Shown: piece by piece, positions 17,123 to 25,510 of the stretch
How positions within the stretch are numbered: the first letter of the stretch is position 1
How the letters are laid out: each line of letters starts with the position of its first letter
Source: Treponema brennaborense
Lineage (GTDB): Bacteria; Spirochaetota; Spirochaetia; Treponematales; Treponemataceae
Assembly: GCA_023666275.1 (NCBI GenBank)
Contig: JAMPCJ010000004.1
Location: 1-64,000, forward strand
Length of the DNA: 64,000 bases
Direction of reading: 5' to 3'
Notes under the pieces: generated by a model
Told to the model about the DNA's origin: nothing
Seen by the model: only the letters and a program-made list of their open reading frames with translations
Database searches by the model: none
Position numbers and translations under genes: made by a program

Positions 17123-18771
17123 TATTTAAAATCGCTGTCGCCGATAAATTCTCTGATTATCGACTGCCCCGGAACGCCGGCTGCGGGAATCGGCGAAAAA
17201 TAATTCAAAAAGCGCAGCAGCCGCGACGCTTCCGCGTATTCTGTACAAAACGGCGGCACTCGGCGGAGAAGCGGTTCCGCATACGTTTTAAGCACGGCAA
17301 GTTCGTAATCAAGGGCTGTGTTCAGCATTGCATCAGCCTGTCCCTGAAACGGAAAAATATACAGCCGTTCGCCTTTCTGCACATTCGGCCACATTTTTAT
17401 TGTTTCTTCGGCAGATTTTCCGCGAAACTGCGCGTCGCGCACAATCCGCCTGATTAAGCGGTTGTCGCTTGTCGGGATACGGTTGTGATCGTCAAGGTTC
17501 AATTGCGTCAGCGCGGATAAATAAATTTTAAACTTATTTTCGCGGGGAATCAGCGGCGTTAATTTATCATTAAGCCCGTGAATTCCCTCCATAACGAGAA
17601 TGTCGTTTTTTTCTATGCGCAGTGTTTTTCCGGTATAATATCTTTTGCCGTCAACAAAATTATAAGACGGAATTTGTATTTCATCGCCGGCAAGAAGCGC
17701 TTGCAAATCTTTGTTAAGCTGCTGTACATCGAGCGCTTCCAGACACTCGTAATCGTATTCCCCATGTTCGTCTTTCGGTGTCTGGTCCCGATTTTTGTAA
17801 TATGCATCGAGTTCGATAACTTTGGGATTCAACCCCTGCACTTGCAGCTGTATCGATAATTTTTTCGATGACGTGGTTTTGCCGGAGCTTGACGGACCTG
17901 CCATGAGCACGACCTTTATCTGCCCGCGTTCCCGAATTTCTGCGGCAATGTCCGCAAAACATTTTGTTTGCAGCGCTTCTGTTATATTTATAAATTCTTT
18001 TGTTTTCCGGTTGGCGACTATTTCGTTCAGAGAAGCTGCGGATGTTACATTTAAATTTTTCCCCCAGGTTTTGTACCATTTATAAATTTCATATAAATGA
18101 GGAATGTCTTCGAATTCGGGCAGTTTCTCCGGATCGGAAGAGGCGGGAAAGCGAAGCAGAAATCCCTGCTGATACTGTCTGAGTTCGAATAATTTCAGCA
18201 TTCCTGTCCGTTCAAGCAGCGGACCGAAATATAAATCGGAAAAATCATTCAGTTTATTTATTTTAATCAGCGGGGGGCATATAAATTTCAGCTGCTTTCT
18301 TGTTTCCGTAAGATTCAATGCGGTAAATAATTCGACAGCTTCTTTATACGATATGGAAACCTGCGTAATCGGTATATTCTGAAGCACCAGTTCTTTCATT
18401 TTATTTTGCAGCGCGGAAATATCATCGGGCGAAAGAAGTTTTTCGGTGTCAAACGTATAGTAATACCCGTGACCGAGACTGTGTCCTACCACAAGTCTTT
18501 GCGCGGGAAACAATTCGTGAGCGGCGGCGGCGAGAACAAAGCAGAGCGTTCGTCTGTATATAGCGGCTCCTTCCTGTGAATGAATATGAATACAGTCTAT
18601 ATCCGCGGATATATCTACCGGCTGCTGCACGCTGCATATTTCATTGTTGATTCTGAGTGCGGCGATTGTGTTTTTCGACTCGGTGAAATTCCCGATGAGT
18701 TCGGTGCCTTTTGTTCCGGCGGGAATTTGTATTTTTTTTCCGTTCGGAAATGTAACAGTAATAACGCTCAT
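17119..18771 (-). CDS. Nucleoside (uridine) kinase fused to TGS and ThrRS-type editing-like domains
   Basis: 550 aa. Residues 1-65 form a TGS domain (VTFPNGKKIQIPAGTKGTELI). Residues 80-240 resemble the second domain of threonyl/alanyl-tRNA synthetases (VVGHSLGHGYYYTFD). From about 285 on there is a P-loop kinase of the uridine kinase/phosphoribulokinase type with Walker A GPSSSGKTTSSKK and the segments ELDAYYKNRDQTP and MEGIHGLNDKL. This architecture is a known family in spirochetes and Thermotogae, annotated as uridine kinase or nucleoside kinase; the role of the tRNA-synthetase-like half is not known. A promoter with consensus -10 lies 7 nt before the ATG. Confidence 0.87.
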   Translation of the reverse strand: MSVITVTFPNGKKIQIPAGTKGTELIGNFTESKNTIAALRINNEICSVQQPVDISADIDCIHIHSQEGAAIYRRTLCFVLAAAAHELFPAQRLVVGHSLGHGYYYTFDTEKLLSPDDISALQNKMKELVLQNIPITQVSISYKEAVELFTALNLTETRKQLKFICPPLIKINKLNDFSDLYFGPLLERTGMLKLFELRQYQQGFLLRFPASSDPEKLPEFEDIPHLYEIYKWYKTWGKNLNVTSAASLNEIVANRKTKEFINITEALQTKCFADIAAEIRERGQIKVVLMAGPSSSGKTTSSKKLSIQLQVQGLNPKVIELDAYYKNRDQTPKDEHGEYDYECLEALDVQQLNKDLQALLAGDEIQIPSYNFVDGKRYYTGKTLRIEKNDILVMEGIHGLNDKLTPLIPRENKFKIYLSALTQLNLDDHNRIPTSDNRLIRRIVRDAQFRGKSAEETIKMWPNVQKGERLYIFPFQGQADAMLNTALDYELAVLKTYAEPLLRRVPPFCTEYAEASRLLRFLNYFSPIPAAGVPGQSIIREFIGDSDFKY

Positions 18772-18778
18772 ATTTTCG

Positions 18779-18807
18779 ATTATAAAGCATTATAAGTTTT
18801 TGCACAA
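18779..18807 (-). promoter_or_regulatory. Promoter of the TGS-kinase gene with almost no leader
   Basis: Minus strand TTGTGC (18802-18807), 17-nt spacer, perfect TATAAT (18779-18784), then 7 nt to the ATG at 18771. Expected leader is 0-1 nt. Confidence 0.65.
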
Positions 18808-18828
18808 CTTTTTATTCTCGTTCTGTTG

Positions 18829-18857
18829 TTGCGCGCGGCAATATATTGCAGTATACT
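18829..18857 (+). promoter_or_regulatory. Promoter of the FHA gene placed for a leaderless mRNA
   Basis: TTGCGC (18829-18834), 17-nt spacer, TATACT (18852-18857), then 6 nt to the ATG at 18864. No Shine-Dalgarno precedes the ATG. Confidence 0.6.
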
Positions 18858-18863
18858 AAGCGC

Positions 18864-19211
18864 ATGGATGAAACAATTATTTCGACAAGCAAAGTAGGGC
18901 AGCATATAGAACAGATAACGGCAACGGATGCTGTTTCTTATTTAATGCTCAATAATAAAAAAATTCCGCTTGTCGCGAAAATAACGATAGGGCGGCACTC
19001 CGACAACAGCATCGTGATTGACAGCAGTCTTGCAAGCCGTCACCACGCGGTTATTCATAAAATAAAAGCAGACTATTATTTAAAAGATATCGGCAGTACC
19101 AACGGGACCTTTTTGAACGGGCATAAAATTCCGGAAGATAAATACGTAAAATTAAACAGCGGCGATAAAATATCCGTCGGGAACGTAAATCTGGTATTTC
19201 ACGGCAATTAA
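18864..19211 (+). CDS. FHA-domain protein
   Basis: 115 aa, essentially one forkhead-associated domain. The phosphothreonine-binding signature is complete: G43-R44 in ITIGRHSDNSIVI, S58-R59-H60 in SSLASRHHAVIH, and GSTNGTFLNG at 77-86. FHA domains bind phosphothreonine peptides made by Hanks-type kinases. It is followed after 16 nt by a PPP-like phosphatase and then a Ser/Thr kinase, so it probably works as reader or substrate of that kinase (inference). The first 25 residues contain Thr-rich segments (DETIIST, EQITATD) that could be kinase targets, as in the GarA/OdhI type of FHA protein. Confidence 0.88.
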   Translation: MDETIISTSKVGQHIEQITATDAVSYLMLNNKKIPLVAKITIGRHSDNSIVIDSSLASRHHAVIHKIKADYYLKDIGSTNGTFLNGHKIPEDKYVKLNSGDKISVGNVNLVFHGN

Positions 19212-19227
19212 GACGGCGTTTTGTTAA

Positions 19228-20244
19228 GTGGATACCGTATTGTTCCGTTCCGAAATTCGGAAATTAGAAAATGCATTATCTGTTCCGGAACCGAATCGTT
19301 TGAAATTGCTGTTAAATCAAACAGTGTCGGTTTTGTGCGCTGAATCGGAACGCTACAGACCGCGCATGTCAGCAGGCGGAATTCCGGGCGGTTTGCTTGC
19401 TTTTTCCGACGGCGTTCCCTTTGCGGTTGTGCCGGATCTCCATGCGCGCCGTGATTTTCTGCCGGCGCTGCTTGACTTTCGTTTTCCCGACAGCACGGCA
19501 ACCGTTTTGGAGCGCCTTGCCGGAGGAGAAATTCGTGTTGTTTGTCTCGGCGATATGCTGCATTCCGAGCGCCGTGCGCGGGAGCGCTGGCTTTCTGCTT
19601 TTGACGAATGGCGCGCCGGCAATGCACTAAATCCTGCGCTTGCGGCCGAAATGACCGAGGGATTGAATCTCGTTTCGATGCTGATGATGTGCAAGTGCGC
19701 TTTTCCGGAATGTTTTCATATTTTAAAAGGCAATCATGAAAATATTTTAAATACCGAAAAAAACGGCAGTCATCCGTTCAGAAAATATGCGGCGGAGGGA
19801 GAAATGACGCGGGATTTTTTTCTGAAATTTTACGGCGAACCGATTCTGCGTTTGTATGCCGAATTTGAAAATCATCTGCCGGTGTTTTTGAAAACCGCGC
19901 GTTTCCTTGCAAGCCACGCGGAGCCGTTCCGTTGTTACTCGGAAACGGAATTGATCGATTCTTATAAAAACCCTGAGGTAATGGAAGGGCTTACTTGGAC
20001 GGATAATGACGCCGCGCAGGTTGATTCCGTGAAAGACATGCTGAAAATGCATTGCCAAGGGCAGCCTGATTCCCGCTATTTCGGCGGACACAGGGCTGTT
20101 GCCGGCCGCTATGCGCTTCGTGCCGGAGGACTTTTTATTCAGCTGCATAATCCCGATATTCAGCAGGCTGCGTTTGTCCTGCCGAATAAATCTTTTGATC
20201 CCGAAACAAGCATATATACTGTCGGAGGTAATGGAATTGCCTGA
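19228..20244 (+). CDS. PPP-like metallophosphoesterase (probable protein phosphatase)
   Basis: 338 aa. It contains the phosphoesterase motifs in order: DLH (70-72) in VVPDLHARRDF, GDMLH (108-112), GNHEN (about 169-173) and a late GGHRAV. The GNHE form is typical of the PPP/calcineurin branch, so a phosphoprotein phosphatase or a Ser/Thr phosphatase-like enzyme is likely. The start is GTG at 19228, 16 nt after the FHA stop; an ATG occurs only at codon 47, where it would still keep the motifs. Its end overlaps the kinase start by 14 nt. An alternative role as nucleotide phosphoesterase cannot be excluded. Confidence 0.75.
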   Translation: MDTVLFRSEIRKLENALSVPEPNRLKLLLNQTVSVLCAESERYRPRMSAGGIPGGLLAFSDGVPFAVVPDLHARRDFLPALLDFRFPDSTATVLERLAGGEIRVVCLGDMLHSERRARERWLSAFDEWRAGNALNPALAAEMTEGLNLVSMLMMCKCAFPECFHILKGNHENILNTEKNGSHPFRKYAAEGEMTRDFFLKFYGEPILRLYAEFENHLPVFLKTARFLASHAEPFRCYSETELIDSYKNPEVMEGLTWTDNDAAQVDSVKDMLKMHCQGQPDSRYFGGHRAVAGRYALRAGGLFIQLHNPDIQQAAFVLPNKSFDPETSIYTVGGNGIA

Positions 20245-21826
20245 AATACCCGAAAAAATCGGAAAATATAAAATAGCCGGCGAAATCGCCCGCGGAGGAA
20301 TGGGCATTGTATATAAAGCGGTGCATCCTACGCTGCGCAGATATGTTATCATAAAAAAATTGACAATTCGCGGCAACGCTGCTGTCAGGGAACGTTTTTT
20401 GCGCGAAGCAAAAATTTTATTGGATCTGCATCATGCGAATATCGTTCATCTGTTTGATTATTTTACGGAAGGCTCATTTCATTATATAGTACTTGAATAT
20501 GTTGACGGCATGTCGCTCGATAAATATCTTCAGCGGCGTCATAAAATTTCGATTCCCGTTGCGCTGCTCATTTTCCGCGATACTTGTTTCGCTTTGCGTT
20601 ATGCCCATGAGCACGGTATTGTGCATCGGGATATAAAACCGGGGAACATACTTATTTCAAGACACGGCAATATCAAGCTTGCCGATTTCGGCATAGCCAG
20701 CTCCGAAGACAGCGAAGAATCCGATTTAACTCAGGCGGGCACCACGCTCGGTACGCCGTCATATATGCCGCCGGAACAATTCGGCGACAGCAAAAATGTC
20801 GATAAACGGGCTGATATTTACGCAATGGGAGTTATGCTGTATGAAATGCTGGCAGGCGTAAAGCCGTTCCCCGGAAAATTTTCGCCTGAAACGATTGCGC
20901 GCATTCAGAAAGGAAAATATCTTCCGATTAAATCTGCGGAAAAAAATGTGCCGCCTTGTATTCAGCGGCTTATAAAAAAGATGATGCAGCCGAATCCTAA
21001 ACGGCGGTATCAAAATATGAATCAAATACTATCCGTTGTGAACAGATATCTTAAACGATACGAAACAGAAGAAGTGCGTTCGGCGCTTGTTCACGGTGTT
21101 TGCAGTGAAAAATTTTCGGAACCGCAATTCACTGATAAAAGCCGCGGTATTGCGCGTTTTTCCGCTGCTGCTTTTGCCGTGCTGTTTTTGGGTGCGGGAT
21201 TTTTCGCTGCCTGGCATGAGGGGATAATTCATAAATACCTGCTTCGTACATGGTATACTCCCGTAACGCTCGATATTACGGTTCCGTCTTCGGCATCTCC
21301 GGACGCCGATCTGCCGATGCGGGCTTTTTTCTTTCAGAATGACGGCAAGGATATTCCCGAATTGGAAAATTGCCGGCGCATTTTTATTCCCCGCGAGAAA
21401 AAATCGGATAAGCCGGCTTCTTCAAAACAGTATCGGGCAAAAAGCGTGTATTTGCGGCCGGGTGCATATCGCATAAAAATCGTTGCGGGGCCGTATGTGT
21501 GGTGGCAGTCTCTGTCCGTGGCGAAAGAAGAAAATTTGATCCGCCTTGATTTTTTAAAAACAGCGCGCCGTTCCCTTGCGGTTAACGCAAAAGCTTTTGA
21601 CAGTACTACCAAGCGTGATATATCGTCGAGAACCGTTTTTTCCGTATTGCATAACGGCGCTTGGATTCCGCTGCAAAATTTTCCGGCAGAAACACTGATG
21701 AGCGGAAATGTTTGGAAAATACGTGCTGCGGCGGATGGTTATGTTTCGGAATTATTTTCGCTCCGTATAGAATGGTATCAAGACGAATTGTACATAGCCG
21801 CCGAACTCAGTCCGGAAAAAAAGTAA
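20231..21826 (+). CDS. Transmembrane Hanks-type serine/threonine protein kinase
   Basis: 531 aa. The kinase domain (about 10-270) shows the glycine loop GEIARGGMGIVYKA, the ATP-binding Lys at 42-43, HRDIKPGNI (132-140), DFG (152-154) and the activation segment GTTLGTPSYMPPEQ. One membrane segment follows at about 310-330, then roughly 200 residues outside the cytoplasm that show no PASTA repeats. This outer part may be a small beta domain with PEGA-like features (PGAYRIKIVAGPYVWWQSLSV). The ATG at 20231 follows GGAGG by only 2 nt and lies inside the phosphatase gene, so translation is coupled. The gap of 205 bp to lon carries the lon promoter only. Confidence 0.9.
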   Translation: MELPEIPEKIGKYKIAGEIARGGMGIVYKAVHPTLRRYVIIKKLTIRGNAAVRERFLREAKILLDLHHANIVHLFDYFTEGSFHYIVLEYVDGMSLDKYLQRRHKISIPVALLIFRDTCFALRYAHEHGIVHRDIKPGNILISRHGNIKLADFGIASSEDSEESDLTQAGTTLGTPSYMPPEQFGDSKNVDKRADIYAMGVMLYEMLAGVKPFPGKFSPETIARIQKGKYLPIKSAEKNVPPCIQRLIKKMMQPNPKRRYQNMNQILSVVNRYLKRYETEEVRSALVHGVCSEKFSEPQFTDKSRGIARFSAAAFAVLFLGAGFFAAWHEGIIHKYLLRTWYTPVTLDITVPSSASPDADLPMRAFFFQNDGKDIPELENCRRIFIPREKKSDKPASSKQYRAKSVYLRPGAYRIKIVAGPYVWWQSLSVAKEENLIRLDFLKTARRSLAVNAKAFDSTTKRDISSRTVFSVLHNGAWIPLQNFPAETLMSGNVWKIRAAADGYVSELFSLRIEWYQDELYIAAELSPEKK

Positions 21827-21965
21827 TTCGCAGAAAGATTGATGTATTTCAAATAACGGCTCAGCCGAATAATAGAATTCGGCGTTGAAAATTATGCGTC
21901 TTTTTCCGCCGATATAATCGGAAAATGCCGATGCGAAAAAATGCACATCGCTTTTTAATAAAAAC

Positions 21966-21994
21966 TTGCTTTTTTATTCCGGTTTTCGCATATT
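21966..21994 (+). promoter_or_regulatory. Possible promoter of lon
   Basis: TTGCTT (21966-21971), 17-nt spacer, CATATT (21989-21994), 37 nt before the ATG. No CIRCE or HAIR-type heat-shock operator is visible. Confidence 0.4.
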
Positions 21995-22031
21995 TAAATG
22001 AGACACCGTACAAGTTATGCCTGGAGGTAAA

Positions 22032-24425
22032 ATGGCTGAATCGAACATCATTCCCGTGGAACAGACACTTTCAAATAAATTGAATATTATCCCTTTGCAG
22101 GGGCGCCCGATATTTCCCGGAATATTTACGCCGCTGATGATAAATTCTCCCGATGATTTAAAAACCGTTGAAGAAGCTCACAGCGGAGACGGGCTTGTCG
22201 GCATTGTTATGTTAAAAAATGAAACAGACGAACCTGCCGCTGCGGATTTATGTCCGGTCGGTACTGTCGCGCGGATTATAAAAAAAATAAATCTGCCTGA
22301 CGGCGGCATCAATATTTTTATATCGACAATAAAACGCTTTCAAATAAAAAAGGTTTTGAATGAACGCTCTCCGATTGCTGCCGTAGTTGAATATCTTGAT
22401 GACGAAGAAGACCATGGTTTTGAAGTTAAAGCACTTACGCGGGCGCTTATCAGCGAAATGAAAGAGATTTCCGAAAACAATCCGCTTTTTTCGGAAGAAA
22501 TGCGTTTAAATATGGTTAACATCGATCAGCCGGGAAAAATTGCCGATTTTATATCATCGATTCTGAATATCGAAAAAGACGATCAGCAGCGGGTTCTTGA
22601 AATGCTGAATGTCCGTCAGCGTATGGAAACAGTTCTTGTGTTCATAAAAAAAGAACAGGAGCTGCTGCGAATCCAAAAAAAGATTCAGTCCGAAATAAAC
22701 GAAAAAATCGAAAAAAATCAGCGCGAATATTTTCTGCGTGAAGAATTGAAATCCATAAAAGAAGAACTCGGCATGACAACAGACGCCAAAAGTTCCGATC
22801 ATCAGCGGTTTGCCGATAAAATTGCCGCGCTTCATTTTGAGGGAGAAATAAAAGAAACCGTTGACAGCGAACTTGAAAAATTTTCGCTTATGGATCCCAA
22901 TTCAAGTGAATTTATTGTGACCAGAAGTTATTTGGAAACAATAACATCGCTTCCGTGGAATGACGCGCCTCCGGAAGATTATAATATTGCCAATGCAAAG
23001 GCAATCCTTGAGGAAGACCATTACGGACTTGACGATGTGAAAAAACGCATTGTGGAATATCTTTCCGTAAGGAAAATGAAAAAAGACAGCAAAGGCGCAA
23101 TTCTTCTGCTTGTCGGACCGCCGGGAACGGGCAAAACAAGTGTCGGCAGGTCGATAGCGCGGGCAATGAACAAGCCGTTTTTTCGTTTTTCTGTCGGCGG
23201 AATGCGGGATGAAGCGGAAATAAAAGGACACCGGCGCACGTATGTCGGCGCTATGCCCGGAAAAATAATCCAGGGACTGAAAATTGTCAAAAACAAAGCC
23301 GCCGTTTTTTTGATAGATGAAGTTGATAAAATAGGTTCCAGCTATCAAGGCGACCCTGCCAGTGCATTGCTTGAAGTCCTTGACCCGGAACAAAATGTGT
23401 CGTTCCGCGATAATTATCTTGATGTGCCGTTTGATATTTCGAGTGTGCTGTTTATTCTGACGGCGAACACGCTGGATCCGATTCCCGAACCGCTGCTTGA
23501 CCGTGCGGAAATTATTACGCTGTCGGGATATGTGGATCAGGAAAAATTGGAGATTGCGAAAAAATATCTTATTCCCAAAAGCCTTGCTGCAAACGGCTTG
23601 AAAAAAAATCAAGTGCGCTTTTCAAAAAACGCGCTGCTGTACATAATCGAATCCTACGCACGCGAGGCGGGCGTTCGGAATCTCGAAAACTGTTTCAATA
23701 AAATACACCGCAAATATGCTGCGGAATTGATTGCTGCCGCCGAAAATCTTGACGAAGAAAATGAGCGCCTTGAGGAAAAAAAGAAAAAGACGGAAATTAC
23801 GGAAACAGCTGCTATAGAAAAATATCTCGGAAAACCGATTTTTGACGAAAGTGAAATCAAAAAAGCCGATCGCCCCGGAACATCGATTGGTCTTGCCTGG
23901 ACAAGCATGGGCGGAGATACACTCCTTTTGGAGGCCATTGCTATTCCGGGCAAAGACAACATGACTCTTACCGGTCAAATGGGCGATGTTATGAAAGAAT
24001 CGGCAGTCATTGCATTTAATTGGAGCAGGCAGTACTGTATTTGTCATAATATAAAAACTGCCGATTGGTTTGAAAAAAACGCCGTGCATTTGCATATCCC
24101 CGAGGGCGCAACTCCGAAAGACGGTCCGTCTGCCGGCATAACAATGGCGGTTGTGTTTATGTCGCTTTTTCTTGACAAAACAATCAAACCGTTTCTTGCA
24201 ATGACAGGCGAATTATCGCTGACGGGACAAATACTGCCGATAGGCGGGCTGAAAGAAAAAACAGTCGCAGCAAAACGGAACAAGATAAAACATATCATTA
24301 TTCCCAAAGCTAATCTTCGGGATGTAGAAGAAATCCCTGAGCACGTGAAAAAAGGACTGAAATTTCATCCGGTAACAACCGCCGCGGAAGCCCTTGCAAT
24401 AGCTTTTGAAAAAATATCCAGCTGA
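22032..24425 (+). CDS. lon: ATP-dependent protease La (Lon)
   Basis: 797 aa. Domain order is the LON substrate-binding N-terminus (NIIPLQGRPIFPGIFTPLMI), a coiled-coil region (about 200-270), AAA+ ATPase with Walker A GPPGTGKT (about 360-367) and Walker B FLIDEVDKI, and the protease domain with catalytic S700 (DGPSAGITMAV) and K743 (GGLKEKTVAAK). It degrades damaged and regulatory proteins. The ATG at 22032 has GGAGG 4 nt upstream; the out-of-way in-frame start 15 nt earlier is less likely. Single-gene unit with a strong terminator. Confidence 0.96.
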   Translation: MAESNIIPVEQTLSNKLNIIPLQGRPIFPGIFTPLMINSPDDLKTVEEAHSGDGLVGIVMLKNETDEPAAADLCPVGTVARIIKKINLPDGGINIFISTIKRFQIKKVLNERSPIAAVVEYLDDEEDHGFEVKALTRALISEMKEISENNPLFSEEMRLNMVNIDQPGKIADFISSILNIEKDDQQRVLEMLNVRQRMETVLVFIKKEQELLRIQKKIQSEINEKIEKNQREYFLREELKSIKEELGMTTDAKSSDHQRFADKIAALHFEGEIKETVDSELEKFSLMDPNSSEFIVTRSYLETITSLPWNDAPPEDYNIANAKAILEEDHYGLDDVKKRIVEYLSVRKMKKDSKGAILLLVGPPGTGKTSVGRSIARAMNKPFFRFSVGGMRDEAEIKGHRRTYVGAMPGKIIQGLKIVKNKAAVFLIDEVDKIGSSYQGDPASALLEVLDPEQNVSFRDNYLDVPFDISSVLFILTANTLDPIPEPLLDRAEIITLSGYVDQEKLEIAKKYLIPKSLAANGLKKNQVRFSKNALLYIIESYAREAGVRNLENCFNKIHRKYAAELIAAAENLDEENERLEEKKKKTEITETAAIEKYLGKPIFDESEIKKADRPGTSIGLAWTSMGGDTLLLEAIAIPGKDNMTLTGQMGDVMKESAVIAFNWSRQYCICHNIKTADWFEKNAVHLHIPEGATPKDGPSAGITMAVVFMSLFLDKTIKPFLAMTGELSLTGQILPIGGLKEKTVAAKRNKIKHIIIPKANLRDVEEIPEHVKKGLKFHPVTTAAEALAIAFEKISS

Positions 24426-24470
24426 AAAAAAACTGATTATTCTTCAGCCGTGAAACTTCGGTACAGCGCA

Positions 24471-24501
24471 AAAAAAAAACGGCATCAAGCCGTTTTTTTT
24501 T
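24471..24501. terminator. Bidirectional intrinsic terminator between lon and the RsbW-like gene
   Basis: A run of ten A, ACGGC, a short loop and GCCGT with a run of nine T form a hairpin with T tract on both strands. It can end transcription from lon and from the minus-strand regulator operon. Confidence 0.8.
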
Positions 24502-24584
24502 GACGGGGCGGGGACAAGCTTTTTTCTCTTTCCCCGCACATGAATATAATTTCCCAGAGGTCGTGCGCGTCGTGTGCGCGGCGT

Positions 24585-25136
24585 TTATTCTCCGTCCAAT
24601 GCAACGCCGTGCCGTTTCTGCTGGAATTTTTTCAGCATAGCAACACCGTTGCGTTTCCCGTTATAAACAAAACCGCCGTTCCAGTATTCGAGAGCAGCGA
24701 ATAATGCATTTCCGCCGTCCTGGTCGTCACTCCGCTTTGTTCTGAAAGAAACATACTGCGTCAGTCCCTCGAAATTCTGATTATGCAGGCATTCCAAGCG
24801 TTTTCTGTTGAATTCATTCCATTTTTCAAGATCTTTGAACCCCTCGCCCTCATCTTCTACGATTAAGTGTGCATGAGTCGGGCTGAATGAATACCATACT
24901 TTCACTTTTTTTTCTATATCGCAGTTATTTCCATGCTTCACGGCGTTTTTAATGACTTCGCTTATTTGCTGTTCAAGCAGATTGATTTCTTTTATTTCAA
25001 GCGGTGCCGATTGGACAATAAGCAGCGTAAAATATCGTATTTGCCGAAAATCCGAGGGAAATTCTTTGTACAGCATATTCGTACGGTCAAAGAGTGCGTC
25101 ATTTTCATCGGATCTCAATTCTTTTATTTCATTCAT
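24585..25136 (-). CDS. RsbW-like anti-sigma/serine kinase (HATPase_c_2)
   Basis: 183 aa. The N box EVIKNAVKHGNN and G1 box VEDEGEGFKD of GHKL ATPases are present. This places it with RsbW/SpoIIAB proteins, which bind a sigma factor and phosphorylate a STAS antagonist. The C-terminal 50 residues are longer than in RsbW and lack an obvious sigma-binding signature. It follows the STAS gene after 19 nt, as the last gene of the RsbU-RsbV-RsbW-like order. No sigma factor gene is nearby, so the output may be another protein. Confidence 0.82.
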   Translation of the reverse strand: MNEIKELRSDENDALFDRTNMLYKEFPSDFRQIRYFTLLIVQSAPLEIKEINLLEQQISEVIKNAVKHGNNCDIEKKVKVWYSFSPTHAHLIVEDEGEGFKDLEKWNEFNRKRLECLHNQNFEGLTQYVSFRTKRSDDQDGGNALFAALEYWNGGFVYNGKRNGVAMLKKFQQKRHGVALDGE

Positions 25137-25155
25137 GTTTCATCACCTCTTTTGT

Positions 25156-25494
25156 TTATTCGGATATCATTAAAATAGCTTCTTCCACGCTGTTTGCGAT
25201 CGGAAAATAGCCCATCAGCTTTGTCAGTTCAATGACCTTTTTTACAGATCCGTGAATATTGGAAATAGAGAGTCTTAGGCTCATTTTTTTTATTATCGAG
25301 CAGATATAAATAAGCGCTCCGATGCCAGATGAATCGATGTAATCAACTTGTTCAAGATTGATGACAAAGTTTTTTACATTCTTTTCCAGCATTTTCATGA
25401 CAAGTTCTTTTAATTTGTAAGAATTATACAAATCCATTTCCCCGTTTACATCGATAATGTAAATCTCCCCGTTTTTTCGTATTTTTAGTTCCAT
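25156..25494 (-). CDS. STAS-domain anti-anti-sigma factor (RsbV-like)
   Basis: 112 aa, one STAS domain. The phosphorylation site is in YIDSSGIGALIYI, with S55/S56. Family members are phosphorylated by an RsbW-type kinase and dephosphorylated by a PP2C enzyme; only the unphosphorylated form binds the kinase and frees its target. The genes for both partners flank it: the PP2C gene 16 nt upstream and the kinase gene 19 nt downstream. Confidence 0.9.
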   Translation of the reverse strand: MELKIRKNGEIYIIDVNGEMDLYNSYKLKELVMKMLEKNVKNFVINLEQVDYIDSSGIGALIYICSIIKKMSLRLSISNIHGSVKKVIELTKLMGYFPIANSVEEAILMISE

Positions 25495-25510
25495 ATCAGC
25501 CCCTTATTAT

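Noticed and set aside
18271-18277. G6 run in the TGS-kinase gene as a phase-variation site
   Set aside because: The reading frame is intact through it, the run is short, and the gene looks housekeeping.
22032-24425. Minus-strand open frames inside lon, for example 22902-23612
   Set aside because: They are antisense shadows of a strongly conserved gene and show no family features.
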